A DNA stretch of 64,000 nucleotides from Omphalotus guepiniiformis (Eukaryota > Basidiomycota > Agaricomycetes > Agaricales > Omphalotaceae). Shown piece by piece: positions 21,573 through 31,318 of this stretch. The notes under the pieces were generated by a model. That model saw only the letters and a list, made by a program, of their open reading frames with translations. It did no database searches and was not told the DNA's origin. Within the stretch, counting starts at the first letter, position 1; every line of letters starts with the position of its first letter. Where the stretch lies: NCBI GenBank assembly GCA_028554645.1, contig JAQOOI010000043.1, positions 174,263 through 238,262 on the forward strand. The letters run 5' to 3'. The translations under genes were made by a program, and so were the position numbers.

Positions 21573-23200
21573 TGTTGTGTCAAAAAGCCTTTCAGTACTG
21601 AAATCTATCAGATTGAAGTAAAAATGGAATGTTCAAGCATTGGAAACTGAACATAAAGGACTAGAGTCACCCCAGACTGCTAGTAAAGACATGAAACATA
21701 CTTGTACTCACAATGCCTAAGTGTAGTGATTGCTACAGTACTAAATCTGGTGCTAAGCAACTGTGACCAATGGGTTATGCAAAGAGATACTAGTTATGCC
21801 TCTCCAGATGTGTTGGAATTCCAATGTTCCATACCAGATTGAGTTGGTCAGACCCACCCTCTAATAACTAGAGACTCTACCAAGTGTTGTTGACTGTAAT
21901 CCAAGGGGTTGATGGATTTTCACTTCAATTGAACAACTATCTAAGTCCTTTGGACTGATCAAAAAGTTCCAGCTGGTCTTGCTAACTAAGTTGGCACTAT
22001 AAGATTGAATGCTGAGAATATGGGCAATCTTGAAGGTTGTATTACCAGAGAAATATTGTACATTGAGTACTATGTGGATATAATGTCACTGAGATGAAAT
22101 GCCAATCTGTGTAATAATGGAAGTAGATTCAAAGTTACATCTGCATAAATGAGTTAGATACTGAATATGAGTATCTCTCTGGATCTGAGTATCTCTCTGA
22201 AATTCAGTGACCCTCTGAACTTGATGAAAGACAAAGGCACTCTAATTGGAGGTCTTAGACGGAACTATGGGATAGAATACTGTCCTAGGAGAAGCTGAGA
22301 GCTATCCTAAACAAGAAATATAGCCTGAGTACAAATCTGACCAAAAAGAGATGTATAGGGGTAAAACTTGAAATGAGCAGTTACTGTACCTTACGGTGGC
22401 TGATAGAAACAATGAGGCATGGTCTAGATAAGCTCTAGAGCTTCTACACAACTCCTAATGCTGCCCTAGTAGAGGAGAATGTGCCAATTTTGGAGAAACT
22501 TATAGGGGACCAGATTTGCAATGCACTAAGGAGAATGTCACCTGTCAGGATACTGGTTGCTATTTACAGGATCTGGACCTTTATTTAGATACCCTGGGTA
22601 CGCCCTAACACACCTAGAACGCGGACAAAGCGATATATTTCTGTTTTTATACCAATCTATACCCAAAGTTCCTTCATTTTGACTATCTAACTGGAAAATT
22701 ACCTAGAAAACTACCTAAAAAGAATCCAATCTCTGCTCAATTGATACTTACTTACTTTTGACTCATTTACTGTTCAGATTACTCTTTTAATTTCGAGATA
22801 TATGTTTGATTTTATGATTTAGTATATATAGCTTACAGAGTATCTATTTAGATTTTCTTAAGCAAGTACTGCCCAAAGCTACAAGCCAAAGCAGGAAAAC
22901 CTTCTTAGACGAAATATAGCCTGGCTCTTTAGAGTTCAGTTCGAGAAATATCCAGTTGTGAAAACTTCTGTAAAGTCCCTTGTGGCAGATAAATTGAAAG
23001 AGATACTGAATCTTTGCTGAAACTGCTGTTCTGTCTGTGCTGAATCTGCCTGCTGAAACTGTCTGTACTGCATCTGAAACTGTTCCCTGCATTGTCTGAC
23101 CATTGGATCAAGTTTAACATCGAGATTGATTGTCCTGAATCCCTCCTGAACCCTGAAAACCACCCTTACCTTCAGTCTGAATCTTGTGTTTTGAGATACC

Positions 23201-23460
23201 TGTTGGCCGACTCTCTCTTACTCATTACAATTACATACTACTTCACGTGATTATCCCCAAAGCTTTTTCTTCCGTTTCGAGTTTTTTCCTCCTCAGCCAT
23301 TTCCCATATAGTGCTGAGGAGGTATGTTGTATCCAGTACACTTATTTATTCTCCTACTCACATACATTCATTTAGATCTGACATAAGTGTATAGGTATAT
23401 AATATAGAGCCATTTCCCATATAGTGCTGAGGAGATCTGACATAAGTGTATAGGTTCACA
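23201..23460 (+). repeat. 5' LTR of the nested copia element
   Basis: A 260-bp direct repeat from TGTTGGCCG to GTTCACA, apparently identical to 26474-26733. It contains an internal near-repeat of the phrase CATTTCCCATATAGTGCTGA. Confidence 0.95.
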
Positions 23461-23471
23461 GGTTATGGGCC
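23461..23471 (+). promoter_or_regulatory. Copia primer-binding site of half-tRNA type
   Basis: GGTTATGGGCC directly follows the LTR. It is complementary to the anticodon stem-loop of initiator tRNA-Met (the CAU anticodon region), not to a tRNA 3' end. This is the priming mode known from Drosophila copia, which uses a cleaved half-tRNA. Confidence 0.7.
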
Positions 23472-23566
23472 TTTCTAGAACTTAGAAATCTCGATATACC
23501 TCCAATTAGATCTAATCTCGTCACTGGCTTGTCTAAAACTTCCGTCTATTCAGTTAATTTGTCGTG

Positions 23567-24460
23567 ATGTCGTCAAATCAACAAAATGCTGCCGGCACCG
23601 TGCCACGCACGCCGGACTCTTTTACTCAAGAGGAAAACTTTCAGCAACCGTCGTCTTCCCTAGACTCTGTCACTGCTTCTGTCTCTGACAATTGGCCTCC
23701 TACGTCTTTTCACTCTGCTCATACAGCTACTGCTGCTGGTTCGTCGACGACTGAAAATCCTTCAGTCGACTCTCAGTCATCGCTCCCTTCTAATCCTTTT
23801 ACTTCCGCGGGTTCTACTGCTCCGGCGAGTGCTCCCACACTTAGCCGAGATCAGTTACTCGCGGAAATGGCCCGACTTAAACACGAAATTGCCGTCCTAG
23901 ATCTCGTTGAAAACCCTCCTCCTACCACTTCGACTCCAGCTCAACCAGCTACAACTACTCCTGCACAACCACCTGCACCTCGTTATCCACCGCTTCCACG
24001 TCCTCCTGCTGCTATTTCTGATACCTCAGAACGTCCTGAAGTGGAATTTTTTAAGCGCGTTCACGGGTACAACCTATCTGAAGCGATGCTACTTCAACTG
24101 GAGGATGAGGGATTGTTTCCTGTCGAGCCGCACCTAGCGAGTGGGGCTAGGGACACAGCGAAGCTTATTGAGCCTCTGACTGGCCAAGGAGACTTTAATG
24201 GTTGGTATACGAACTTCATGCACATTGCTTCTAGTATTCGTGCTCACGGTCTTCTTCGCGATTTGCCACACTCTCATATACCACAGAATATTTATAACAT
24301 GCCTGTTCTTCGTCCTCTTCGTCCATCCATAAACTCCCCACTTCTTGACCGGGCTCGCTGGGCTATGTGGAATCACAACGACCAATTGCTACGCTCCCTC
24401 ATCAATCAAACAGTCTCTTCGGATATTCGTCGTCACCTGCCTCAGGATGCAGTCTCGTAA
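23567..24460 (+). CDS. gag: Copia-type Gag, truncated, without zinc knuckle
   Basis: The ATG at 23567 gives 297 residues. The N-terminal 140 or so are Ser/Pro/Thr-rich. The rest is a helical region around GQGDFNGWY, as in copia-type Gag. It ends LPQDAVS before any CCHC motif. The reverse-transcriptase frame (+1 relative) begins at the same place, which suggests that a deletion joined mid-gag to mid-pol near 24450. Confidence 0.75.
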   Translation: MSSNQQNAAGTVPRTPDSFTQEENFQQPSSSLDSVTASVSDNWPPTSFHSAHTATAAGSSTTENPSVDSQSSLPSNPFTSAGSTAPASAPTLSRDQLLAEMARLKHEIAVLDLVENPPPTTSTPAQPATTTPAQPPAPRYPPLPRPPAAISDTSERPEVEFFKRVHGYNLSEAMLLQLEDEGLFPVEPHLASGARDTAKLIEPLTGQGDFNGWYTNFMHIASSIRAHGLLRDLPHSHIPQNIYNMPVLRPLRPSINSPLLDRARWAMWNHNDQLLRSLINQTVSSDIRRHLPQDAVS

Positions 24461-26441
24461 CGTCACTCGTGCTTTGCCGCCTGCAGATGTCCTTCCGCCT
24501 ACTCGTGGTCAACAAATACTCCGTCGTTCGCCACGCAACCTACCTGCCCCTGCCACTAATGCAGTGCTGGCATACACTGCCTTTGTACATGCAGACGTTG
24601 AGGAGGAATTCTATGCTACGTCTCAGTTCCGATTTGAATCTTTTGTTCCTTCATCTTTTACTCTTCCTGATGTTCCCCCCTTTGACACCCGTCTTTCTTC
24701 ACTCTTACCTTCTGAATTTTTATCTTCTTCTGCTTTGTTGCTCACTGCTCGCGTTTCTTCTCGTCCACAGTTCGAGGACCTCTCTCTGGATCCCGGTTCA
24801 CTTCGCAATGCCCTCCGTCGTTCCGATGCCAAAGTCTGGCGAGATGCTCGTCAACAAGAGTTTGATCGTCTGTGGGAAGTAGGTGTTTTTACCAAGTGTT
24901 CTCTTCCTCCTGGCCGCAAGGCTATTCCTGTTCATTGGGTCCATGTGTGGAAACATGCTGCGGGCGGTTCTAGACACAAAGCAAAAGCACGCGTTGTTGT
25001 CGACGGCAATCGCCAGTCTGCTGCAGACTACGACCGTACTTCTTCGCCGACTGCAAATATTGCAGGTGTTCGTGCTTTGCTTGCGTACTGTGCTATGGAG
25101 GACTGGGAAATTTTTACGTTCGATTTTAAGACTGCTTTCTTGAACGCAAAACTGTCCGAGGACATTTATGTTTCTCAAGTTCCGGACTTCCCAGAATCTG
25201 ATTCTACCATTGTTTACAAACTTAACCGTGCTTTGTATGGCCTTCGTCAAGCCAGTCACGAGTGGTATTACACCTTGCGTGAAGCATTGGAGGATCTGGG
25301 GTTCATTGCTTCGGGCGCCGATAATGCTGTTTTTTCTCTTTCTTGGACTACCGCTTCACCTCATCCTTCTGTTCCCTCACCTCCAGATGGTGCTCCTCTT
25401 AGAATTGTGATTCCTTTTCATGTCGATGACGGTTGTGCGTGCACTAACTCTGCCCCGCTCTATGAGTGGTTACTCGCAACCCTTCGCATTCGTTTTGACA
25501 TTGAGGATCTAGGTCCTATTTCTAGATGGCTTGGTATTCGTGTACGTCGCGATCGACAACGTCGTTTGCTTTGGTTGGACCAAGAACCGTACATTCGTGA
25601 TTTACTTGAATCTTACAACCTTTCTTCTTGTAGTTCTTCCCCGGTTCCTATTCGTGTTCACCCTTCCTCTTTGCCTGTCGTATCACCTTCGGCTTTACCT
25701 GATGTCCCTTCTGATTCTTCTAAATTTCGTACTTGGTATCAACGGCTCATTGGCGAGCTCTTGTACCTTTCCATTATGACTCGTCCTGATATTTGTTTTG
25801 CGGTTATGTCCCTTGCACAATTTGCTTCAAATCCTTCTGTTGCTCATGGAGTCGCTGCTAAAAGTGTTCTGCGCTACTTGTCCACTACTGTTGACTTTTG
25901 TCTTCAGTATGGGGGTGTTGAGAGACACTCCCTGACGACTTTACTCAGACTACCCATCGACGACGGAGCTGGTTTATCGGATTCAGACTGGGCCTCGGAC
26001 TGCCAAGACAGAAAAAGTGTGAGTGGCTTTGCGATTTTCATCTACGGTGGTCTCGTTGCTTGGTCTAGTTCTAAACAGAAAACTGTTGCCCTTTCTTCAA
26101 CTGAATCGGAGTATATGTCGCTAACTCACATCCTTAAAACCGCCCTTTATTTGCGTATGTACTTGACTTTCATTGATCTTCCAATTCCTCGTCCATTTCC
26201 GCTTCTTTCTGATAATCGTTCATGCATTGACATTGCAACTGGCGACACGGTCTCGAAGCGCTCGCGTCATATCGACGCACGCTATCATTTCATTCGCGAA
26301 CATATCCTCTCCGGTGACTTCTCTGCGACCTGGGTGTCCACATACGACATGATTGCCGATATTTTTACGAAGCCACTACCTGTTGATTTGCACTACAAAC
26401 ACGTTCGTTCCCTTGGTCTAATTTCTTTCGCTTTGCTCTAA
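24447..26441 (+). CDS. pol: Copia reverse transcriptase and RNase H (integrase and protease missing)
   Basis: From the ATG at 24447 the ORF has 664 residues. It starts in the linker before the RVT_2-type reverse transcriptase. That domain has the catalytic FHVDDG motif (V326-D-D328) and stretches such as FDFKTAFLN and ALYGLRQAS. RNase H shows SDSDWASD, STESEYM and SDNRSC. The C-terminus has the usual copia signature around RHIDARYHFIRE and IADIFTKPL. No integrase or protease lies upstream. The frame overlaps the 3' end of the gag frame, so translation would need a shift or re-initiation. Confidence 0.9.
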   Translation: MQSRNVTRALPPADVLPPTRGQQILRRSPRNLPAPATNAVLAYTAFVHADVEEEFYATSQFRFESFVPSSFTLPDVPPFDTRLSSLLPSEFLSSSALLLTARVSSRPQFEDLSLDPGSLRNALRRSDAKVWRDARQQEFDRLWEVGVFTKCSLPPGRKAIPVHWVHVWKHAAGGSRHKAKARVVVDGNRQSAADYDRTSSPTANIAGVRALLAYCAMEDWEIFTFDFKTAFLNAKLSEDIYVSQVPDFPESDSTIVYKLNRALYGLRQASHEWYYTLREALEDLGFIASGADNAVFSLSWTTASPHPSVPSPPDGAPLRIVIPFHVDDGCACTNSAPLYEWLLATLRIRFDIEDLGPISRWLGIRVRRDRQRRLLWLDQEPYIRDLLESYNLSSCSSSPVPIRVHPSSLPVVSPSALPDVPSDSSKFRTWYQRLIGELLYLSIMTRPDICFAVMSLAQFASNPSVAHGVAAKSVLRYLSTTVDFCLQYGGVERHSLTTLLRLPIDDGAGLSDSDWASDCQDRKSVSGFAIFIYGGLVAWSSSKQKTVALSSTESEYMSLTHILKTALYLRMYLTFIDLPIPRPFPLLSDNRSCIDIATGDTVSKRSRHIDARYHFIREHILSGDFSATWVSTYDMIADIFTKPLPVDLHYKHVRSLGLISFALL

Positions 26442-26464
26442 TCTTCGTTCACTACGTACTCATT

Positions 26465-26473
26465 GTGGGGGTG
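26465..26473 (+). promoter_or_regulatory. Copia polypurine tract
   Basis: GTGGGGGTG directly precedes the 3' LTR at 26474, as expected for plus-strand priming. Confidence 0.65.
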
Positions 26474-26733
26474 TGTTGGCCGACTCTCTCTTACTCATTA
26501 CAATTACATACTACTTCACGTGATTATCCCCAAAGCTTTTTCTTCCGTTTCGAGTTTTTTCCTCCTCAGCCATTTCCCATATAGTGCTGAGGAGGTATGT
26601 TGTATCCAGTACACTTATTTATTCTCCTACTCACATACATTCATTTAGATCTGACATAAGTGTATAGGTATATAATATAGAGCCATTTCCCATATAGTGC
26701 TGAGGAGATCTGACATAAGTGTATAGGTTCACA
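26474..26733 (+). repeat. 3' LTR of the nested copia element
   Basis: The second copy of the 260-bp repeat, followed by the ATACC duplication and the rest of the Ty3 LTR. Confidence 0.95.
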
Positions 26734-26922
26734 ATACCCTCTGCCATTTTCACCCAGATTGAGATAAAGACATCTGTAACCCTGCAGATTCGAAGTTCAA
26801 TTGTTGCGTCTAACTGTGCGGAATCTCTGACAACGCCAGTCACACCTCACCCTACATCATTTTGATTTGAGTTGGATTGTGCTCATTTGAGTATCTCTCT
26901 CGTTCATTTCATAGTCACTACA

Positions 26923-28442
26923 ACGGTTTTGAACAAGACAGGTGTTCACGGCACAATCACAACCAATTGACCACAAGATCAAATAACCAATTCCAATAAC
27001 ACAACCAGTTCAATTTAACCAACAATGATCTTTATACAATATCACAATAAACACCCGACTATTAACAGACCAGGGCAACTTTATGTTTTTGGTAGGATTT
27101 CCCTTCACAGGCACGATTCACGTTATAAAGACGATCCCCAGTGACCCTGTGACTCTATGGTACTCTCCTGGCTTTTCTCTCTCCAAATTACTGCCCTTTT
27201 ATACATGCTGCCAGACCAAAAATAATAGAAACGGAAAATATAGCTAAACTGTCCTGTTTTATATATATACCTATATCCGTGTATGTAGGTTGTAAGTATC
27301 TGTGTCAAGTATGTCCATTATTACTTGTTATAGATCTATTTTATGAGGCAAACCTCAAAAATGCATTTTAATTCCATTATTTTTATTGTGAGCAATATTC
27401 AGCCCCTTTATTTCATGTTTTACGGATTTCCTTGACATTTTCTCGGACATCCGGGTTCCATAGGATTAATCACCTGATGGAGATTATACCCCTCAAAGTA
27501 TCACATTGTTCCGTCAAAGGAACTCCTTCAATTCAGTAGTATTCCGAGAAATTTTACTGATCGAGTTTTTACACCTCCTAACCGGTTTCTTGTCAAGCAA
27601 TTTTCACCGGACAATTAATCAAAGCAAATTTCCTCGATCAACTTTTGTTCCTGGTGATTAATTAAGGAGTAAATACCCCAGAACTATTCTAGATCCATTA
27701 TTTCGACTCTATTTCACGTTCCATCCATTTTTAGTTCCCGCCGGGTTTTTAATCTTTATTGACCGGAGGAAGATGTTCCCCTAATAATTATATAATGCAA
27801 TTGACATTGTGATGTCAGAGTTCTCGTTACGAGATTGGGTGAGTCTGATTCAACAGTGAATGGCTATTGAACAATTCTCTACATCACAACTATACTGACC
27901 AGCCTAGAACCTTGATACACATGTTGTACCATAGGTAATAGAACATGCTTTATTACTCAATTCACAACACATTTTGATTGACAAGGCGGGCATCTTTCAA
28001 CCCTCTATATCCCTCACTGCAAATGCCTAAAGTGATTAATCACCTGGCTTTTAATGCAGGTGCCGAAAATTGGCGCATCAGCGTAATACACCACGGAACT
28101 TAGGGCTATACAGTGTACTTAGTAGGTTTGTACTGGAGTGATCAATCCTGTGAGGCCGAAAATGGTAGTGGTATTCCTGTGGTCGTATCAGCGGCAAAAT
28201 GGAAACAGAAACCTCAAGGAGATGAAGAAGACACAAAGAACATTATTGATGAATATGGGATGAATGTTAAGATCTCGACAAATTGTCCAAGCCTTGTAAA
28301 TAACCAGTGAAAGATGTTATGAGACACGTAGCTAGCTAATGAGTTTAATGTTGAGACAATGTCGCTAAGCAGAACTTTGATGACAACAGCTTGATCTAAT
28401 CAAGTCTTGATATAGTGCTACGAGTAGTGATGAGTAGTGCAA
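26923..28442. other. No gene recognised; AT-rich flank
   Basis: About 1.5 kb from the ACGG duplication to the solo LTR. It continues the pre-insertion sequence of 6931. Only short ORFs without family resemblance; no RNA gene recognised. Confidence 0.4.
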
Positions 28443-30195
28443 TGTTGCACCTAAAAACAGTCTAGGCTTGAAATCATGCAGATTGAGAAACATTTTGGTT
28501 GTTCAAACATTGGAAACTGAACAATGAGGACTAGAGTCCACCCAGACTGCTAGTTGAAATATGGTAACACACTTAGATACTCAAGCCTGAGTGTAGAGTT
28601 AGCTACAGTACATGATATGGTACTTAGCAACTGTGACCAATGGGATTATGAAGAGAGATACTAGTTTTGCCTCTCAATTTGTATTGGAGTACCAATGTTC
28701 CATGCTAATTTAAGGTGGTCAGACCCACCCTCTAAAGACTGGAGACTCTCATGAGTGTTGTTTGATTGTAATCCAAGGGAATTATGGAAGTTACAATTCA
28801 ATCTGAGAAACATCTAAGTCCACTAGACTATCTAACTCCAGCTGGTCTTGCTAACTCAGGTTGGCTGTAAGACTGAATGCTGAGAGTGCAGACAATCTTG
28901 TATTGTTCTGAACAGAGAAATATGTTGTACATTTGGTACCATGATCATGTTACAACTTGTGAACCACCTTAGTCTGTTGGCTGAAGAGGAAAAATCCTCT
29001 AAGTCATTTCTGAAGAATGGAGTTAGAAACTCAAGCTTTCCTACCATAGAGCTAAATGTTATTTCTAGAGTATCCCTCTGAAATGTAACATCTAATTGAG
29101 TGATACCCTGAACCCTGACATCCAAATAGGGAAGATAAAATGGATATTGGGACATAACATTGCCCATAGCTTGGTGCTAGAACCAGCTAAAAGGAGAAGT
29201 ACCTCCTGGAGACAAAATCAGATGCAAGATCTGGCCAGATAGACATATGTGCTACTGTATAGCTTGTGGATGATAGTAATGATGGAGTAGGGTCTAGATG
29301 ACCTCTGAGACTAAGAGATAACCACTGGGTATGCTAGGAACCTCACCAGCAGCCCCCCAGTTAGGGAAATGAAATTTGCAAAATCACTTAGATGTTGTCA
29401 TATGGCACCATTCTGGACTGATATTGTATGCTGTACACTCTGATTAGATACCCTGAACTTGATTGCCAAGCCACTATACAGACAAAGTGATTTTTATAAG
29501 AATTTTTATATCCAAGATACCTATACATAACAGTATCTAACTGAAAATATCTACAACAATACCTAAAAAGACACCAATCCCTGCTCAATTAGTATTTCAT
29601 TTACTCTGCTCAGATTCCCTTACAATTTCGAGATTTACTATATTTTTTGCTGGCCTGTATATAAGAGCTACCTACTTGTAGATATTTTTCCTTAAGTTAG
29701 GACTGCCTAGGCGCACCACCAAAGCAGAACTTCTTCTAGACAAAATTTGCCTGGCTCTTAGGGGTTTAGTTATAGAGAAATATATCAGTTGTGCAAACTT
29801 CTGTAAAGTCCCTTGTGGCAAACTTTGAGAGAGATACTAAAACTGCTGTCCCTGCTGTTCTGTCTGTGCTGTTCTGCCTGCTGAAACTGTTGCTGCTGCT
29901 GTTCTGATTGATACTGTCACTGTTTGGACCATTGGATTGAGTTGCCCACTCCTGCTAATTGCCCTGAACCAGCCCCTGAACTCCTGAAAAACTAGTTGCC
30001 CTCTGTCTTGAACCTGTGTTTTGAGTTGCCCTGTCACTTATACCCTGTTCTGAGCAGACTGCAGACACTTGCTAGCTCAGTATTGAGTTCTTGAGTTCAA
30101 TTGTCAAGTTTAACTGCACGGAACCTTTGACAACACCAGCCACACCTCCACAAACCCTGTTTCTGGAGACTCTCTCTTAGTCTTTTCTTGCACAT
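28443..30195 (+). repeat. Diverged solo LTR related to the Ty3-type element
   Basis: This stretch follows the order of the 6936-8747 LTR throughout: TGTTGCAC start, the block around CATTGGAAACTGAACA, CAGACTGCTAG, ACTGTGACCAATGGG, GGTCAGACCCACCCTCTAA, CAGCTGGTCTTGCTAACT, and the Gln-rich reverse-strand segment near 29840-30000. It has many substitutions and indels. No internal region lies on either side, so it is a solo LTR. The right boundary is approximate and no target duplication was confirmed. It shows the family has been in this locus for some time. Confidence 0.8.
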
Positions 30196-31318
30196 TAGTG
30201 ATGTGATACAAACAAAAGTGGAGTCAACAAGAGATAAGAAATAGTGAGAAAAGAGACTGAGAGACAAGAGACAAGACTTAAGACAACGAAATAGAGAGAT
30301 AAGAACAATTTATTTAGCCAATGCCCTGGTGCTATTCTGATACATAGATTATGTAACTATTGAGAAGTGTCAAATGAAGATACTTGATTAGCTAGTTGGT
30401 CTACACGGTCCATGACAGCGCAAAGAAGGTAAGGTGATTGGTTGACCAAGTCATATGGTTAGCGCTAGCAACAAGTTTGAATAGGGGGTCAATTTGGGTT
30501 GCGCAGTAGAGTGTCGGTACAGCAGTTGTGATCTGCCTTCATGTAATGCTCAGGCGCTATACCAGTGATGTGTTATGAAATGATGGAAGAACAAAAAAGG
30601 TGTATTAGTAACAATGAAGGTCTAGTCACAGTACCTCTATAATTGGTCCAGCTCCATGTAGATAACTGAGTGGACATTGTACTTCAACCTTCTGAACAAC
30701 GGTTAGAATATATCACAAATGTAAACAAAACTCCACTGTTCTCCCGCATAAAAGGATAGATATGATGATTCTTTGCTTCCATATTGATATTTTCTGATGA
30801 GGACAGCATAACACTGCCAAAACTGTACACAACTTCATGTCTCAGTATAGCACTACACAGACTTTAGTTACTCATATGTTTCATACTACCCAAGCCCTCA
30901 GCCTCACCAGACCCACTGGCAGAAATCCTCACATCAATATCAGTATGAATCACTTCATGGAGATTATTATGGGAACAATTTAGTTATCTTTAGCAGGCCA
31001 TTCTGTTAACTCCAAGGTGCACAAGGTCTACAATATCATAAATCAATGCTGTGGCAACAGTTACAGCAATTTGTGATGATCATGATCATTTGAACTTCTT
31101 TAGCCTCATGCAATCTTATCCATCTGATATCTGGCTATGTGAGCTCGAGTAAGGTGGCAAACTATCAGACCTTGAAGTTATAAGGAGACTCAGCAGAAGT
31201 GCACCAGATCTTTTGATTCCCCCTCACACATCATACTTCTAGGCACAACAAGCTCTGAGTGTACCTTACCTGCAACCCCTCATCTCATTGTTAGCCATAA
31301 CATTCACGGACTCAGAAA
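30196..31318. other. Intergenic; purine-rich stretch, no gene recognised
   Basis: About 30228-30310 is strongly purine-rich (GAGAGA/AAGAG phrases). The rest is AT-rich with no credible ORF. It includes the upstream region of the membrane-protein gene at 31319. Confidence 0.45.

Larger units (their letters stand above)
23201..26733 (+). mobile_element. Nested Ty1/copia element, internally deleted
   Basis: This 3533-bp element has 260-bp LTRs (23201-23460, 26474-26733) that match base for base by eye. It is flanked by the 5-bp duplication ATACC (23196-23200, 26734-26738). The internal 3013 bp encode a Gag N-terminal region and a reverse transcriptase/RNase H ORF in a different frame. Zinc knuckle, protease and integrase are absent, whereas complete copia elements are usually about 5 kb. 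It must have been mobilised by proteins of an intact relative, or lost the middle after insertion. Insertion into the Ty3 LTR shows it is the younger of the two. Confidence 0.93.
6936..26922 (+). mobile_element. Complete Ty3-type LTR retrotransposon with antisense cargo genes
   Basis: Two 1812-bp LTRs (6936-8747; 21573-26922 after removing a nested element) bound the element. Both start TGTTG and end ACTACA. They differ by eye at three positions: 6941/21578, 7081/21718 and 8430/23067. The 4-bp duplication ACGG flanks it at 6932-6935 and 26923-26926. Inside are a primer-binding site, gag, protease, pol (RT, RNase H, integrase with intact catalytic residues), about 5 kb with two spliced minus-strand genes, and a polypurine tract. 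Without the nested copia insertion it is 16,449 bp, long for a fungal Ty3 element. The near-identical LTRs and intact pol mean a recent insertion that may still be able to move. Confidence 0.95.
21573..26922 (+). repeat. 3' LTR of the Ty3-type element, split by a nested copia element
   Basis: The LTR runs 21573-23200 and continues at 26739-26922. Removing 3538 bp (nested element plus one duplication copy) leaves 1812 bp, exactly the length of the 5' LTR. Confidence 0.93.

Noticed and set aside
24345..24460. Programmed +1 frameshift between copia Gag and RT
   Set aside because: The overlap coincides with the point where zinc knuckle, protease and integrase are missing, so a deletion junction explains the frame change better. 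No known +1 slippery site was recognised.
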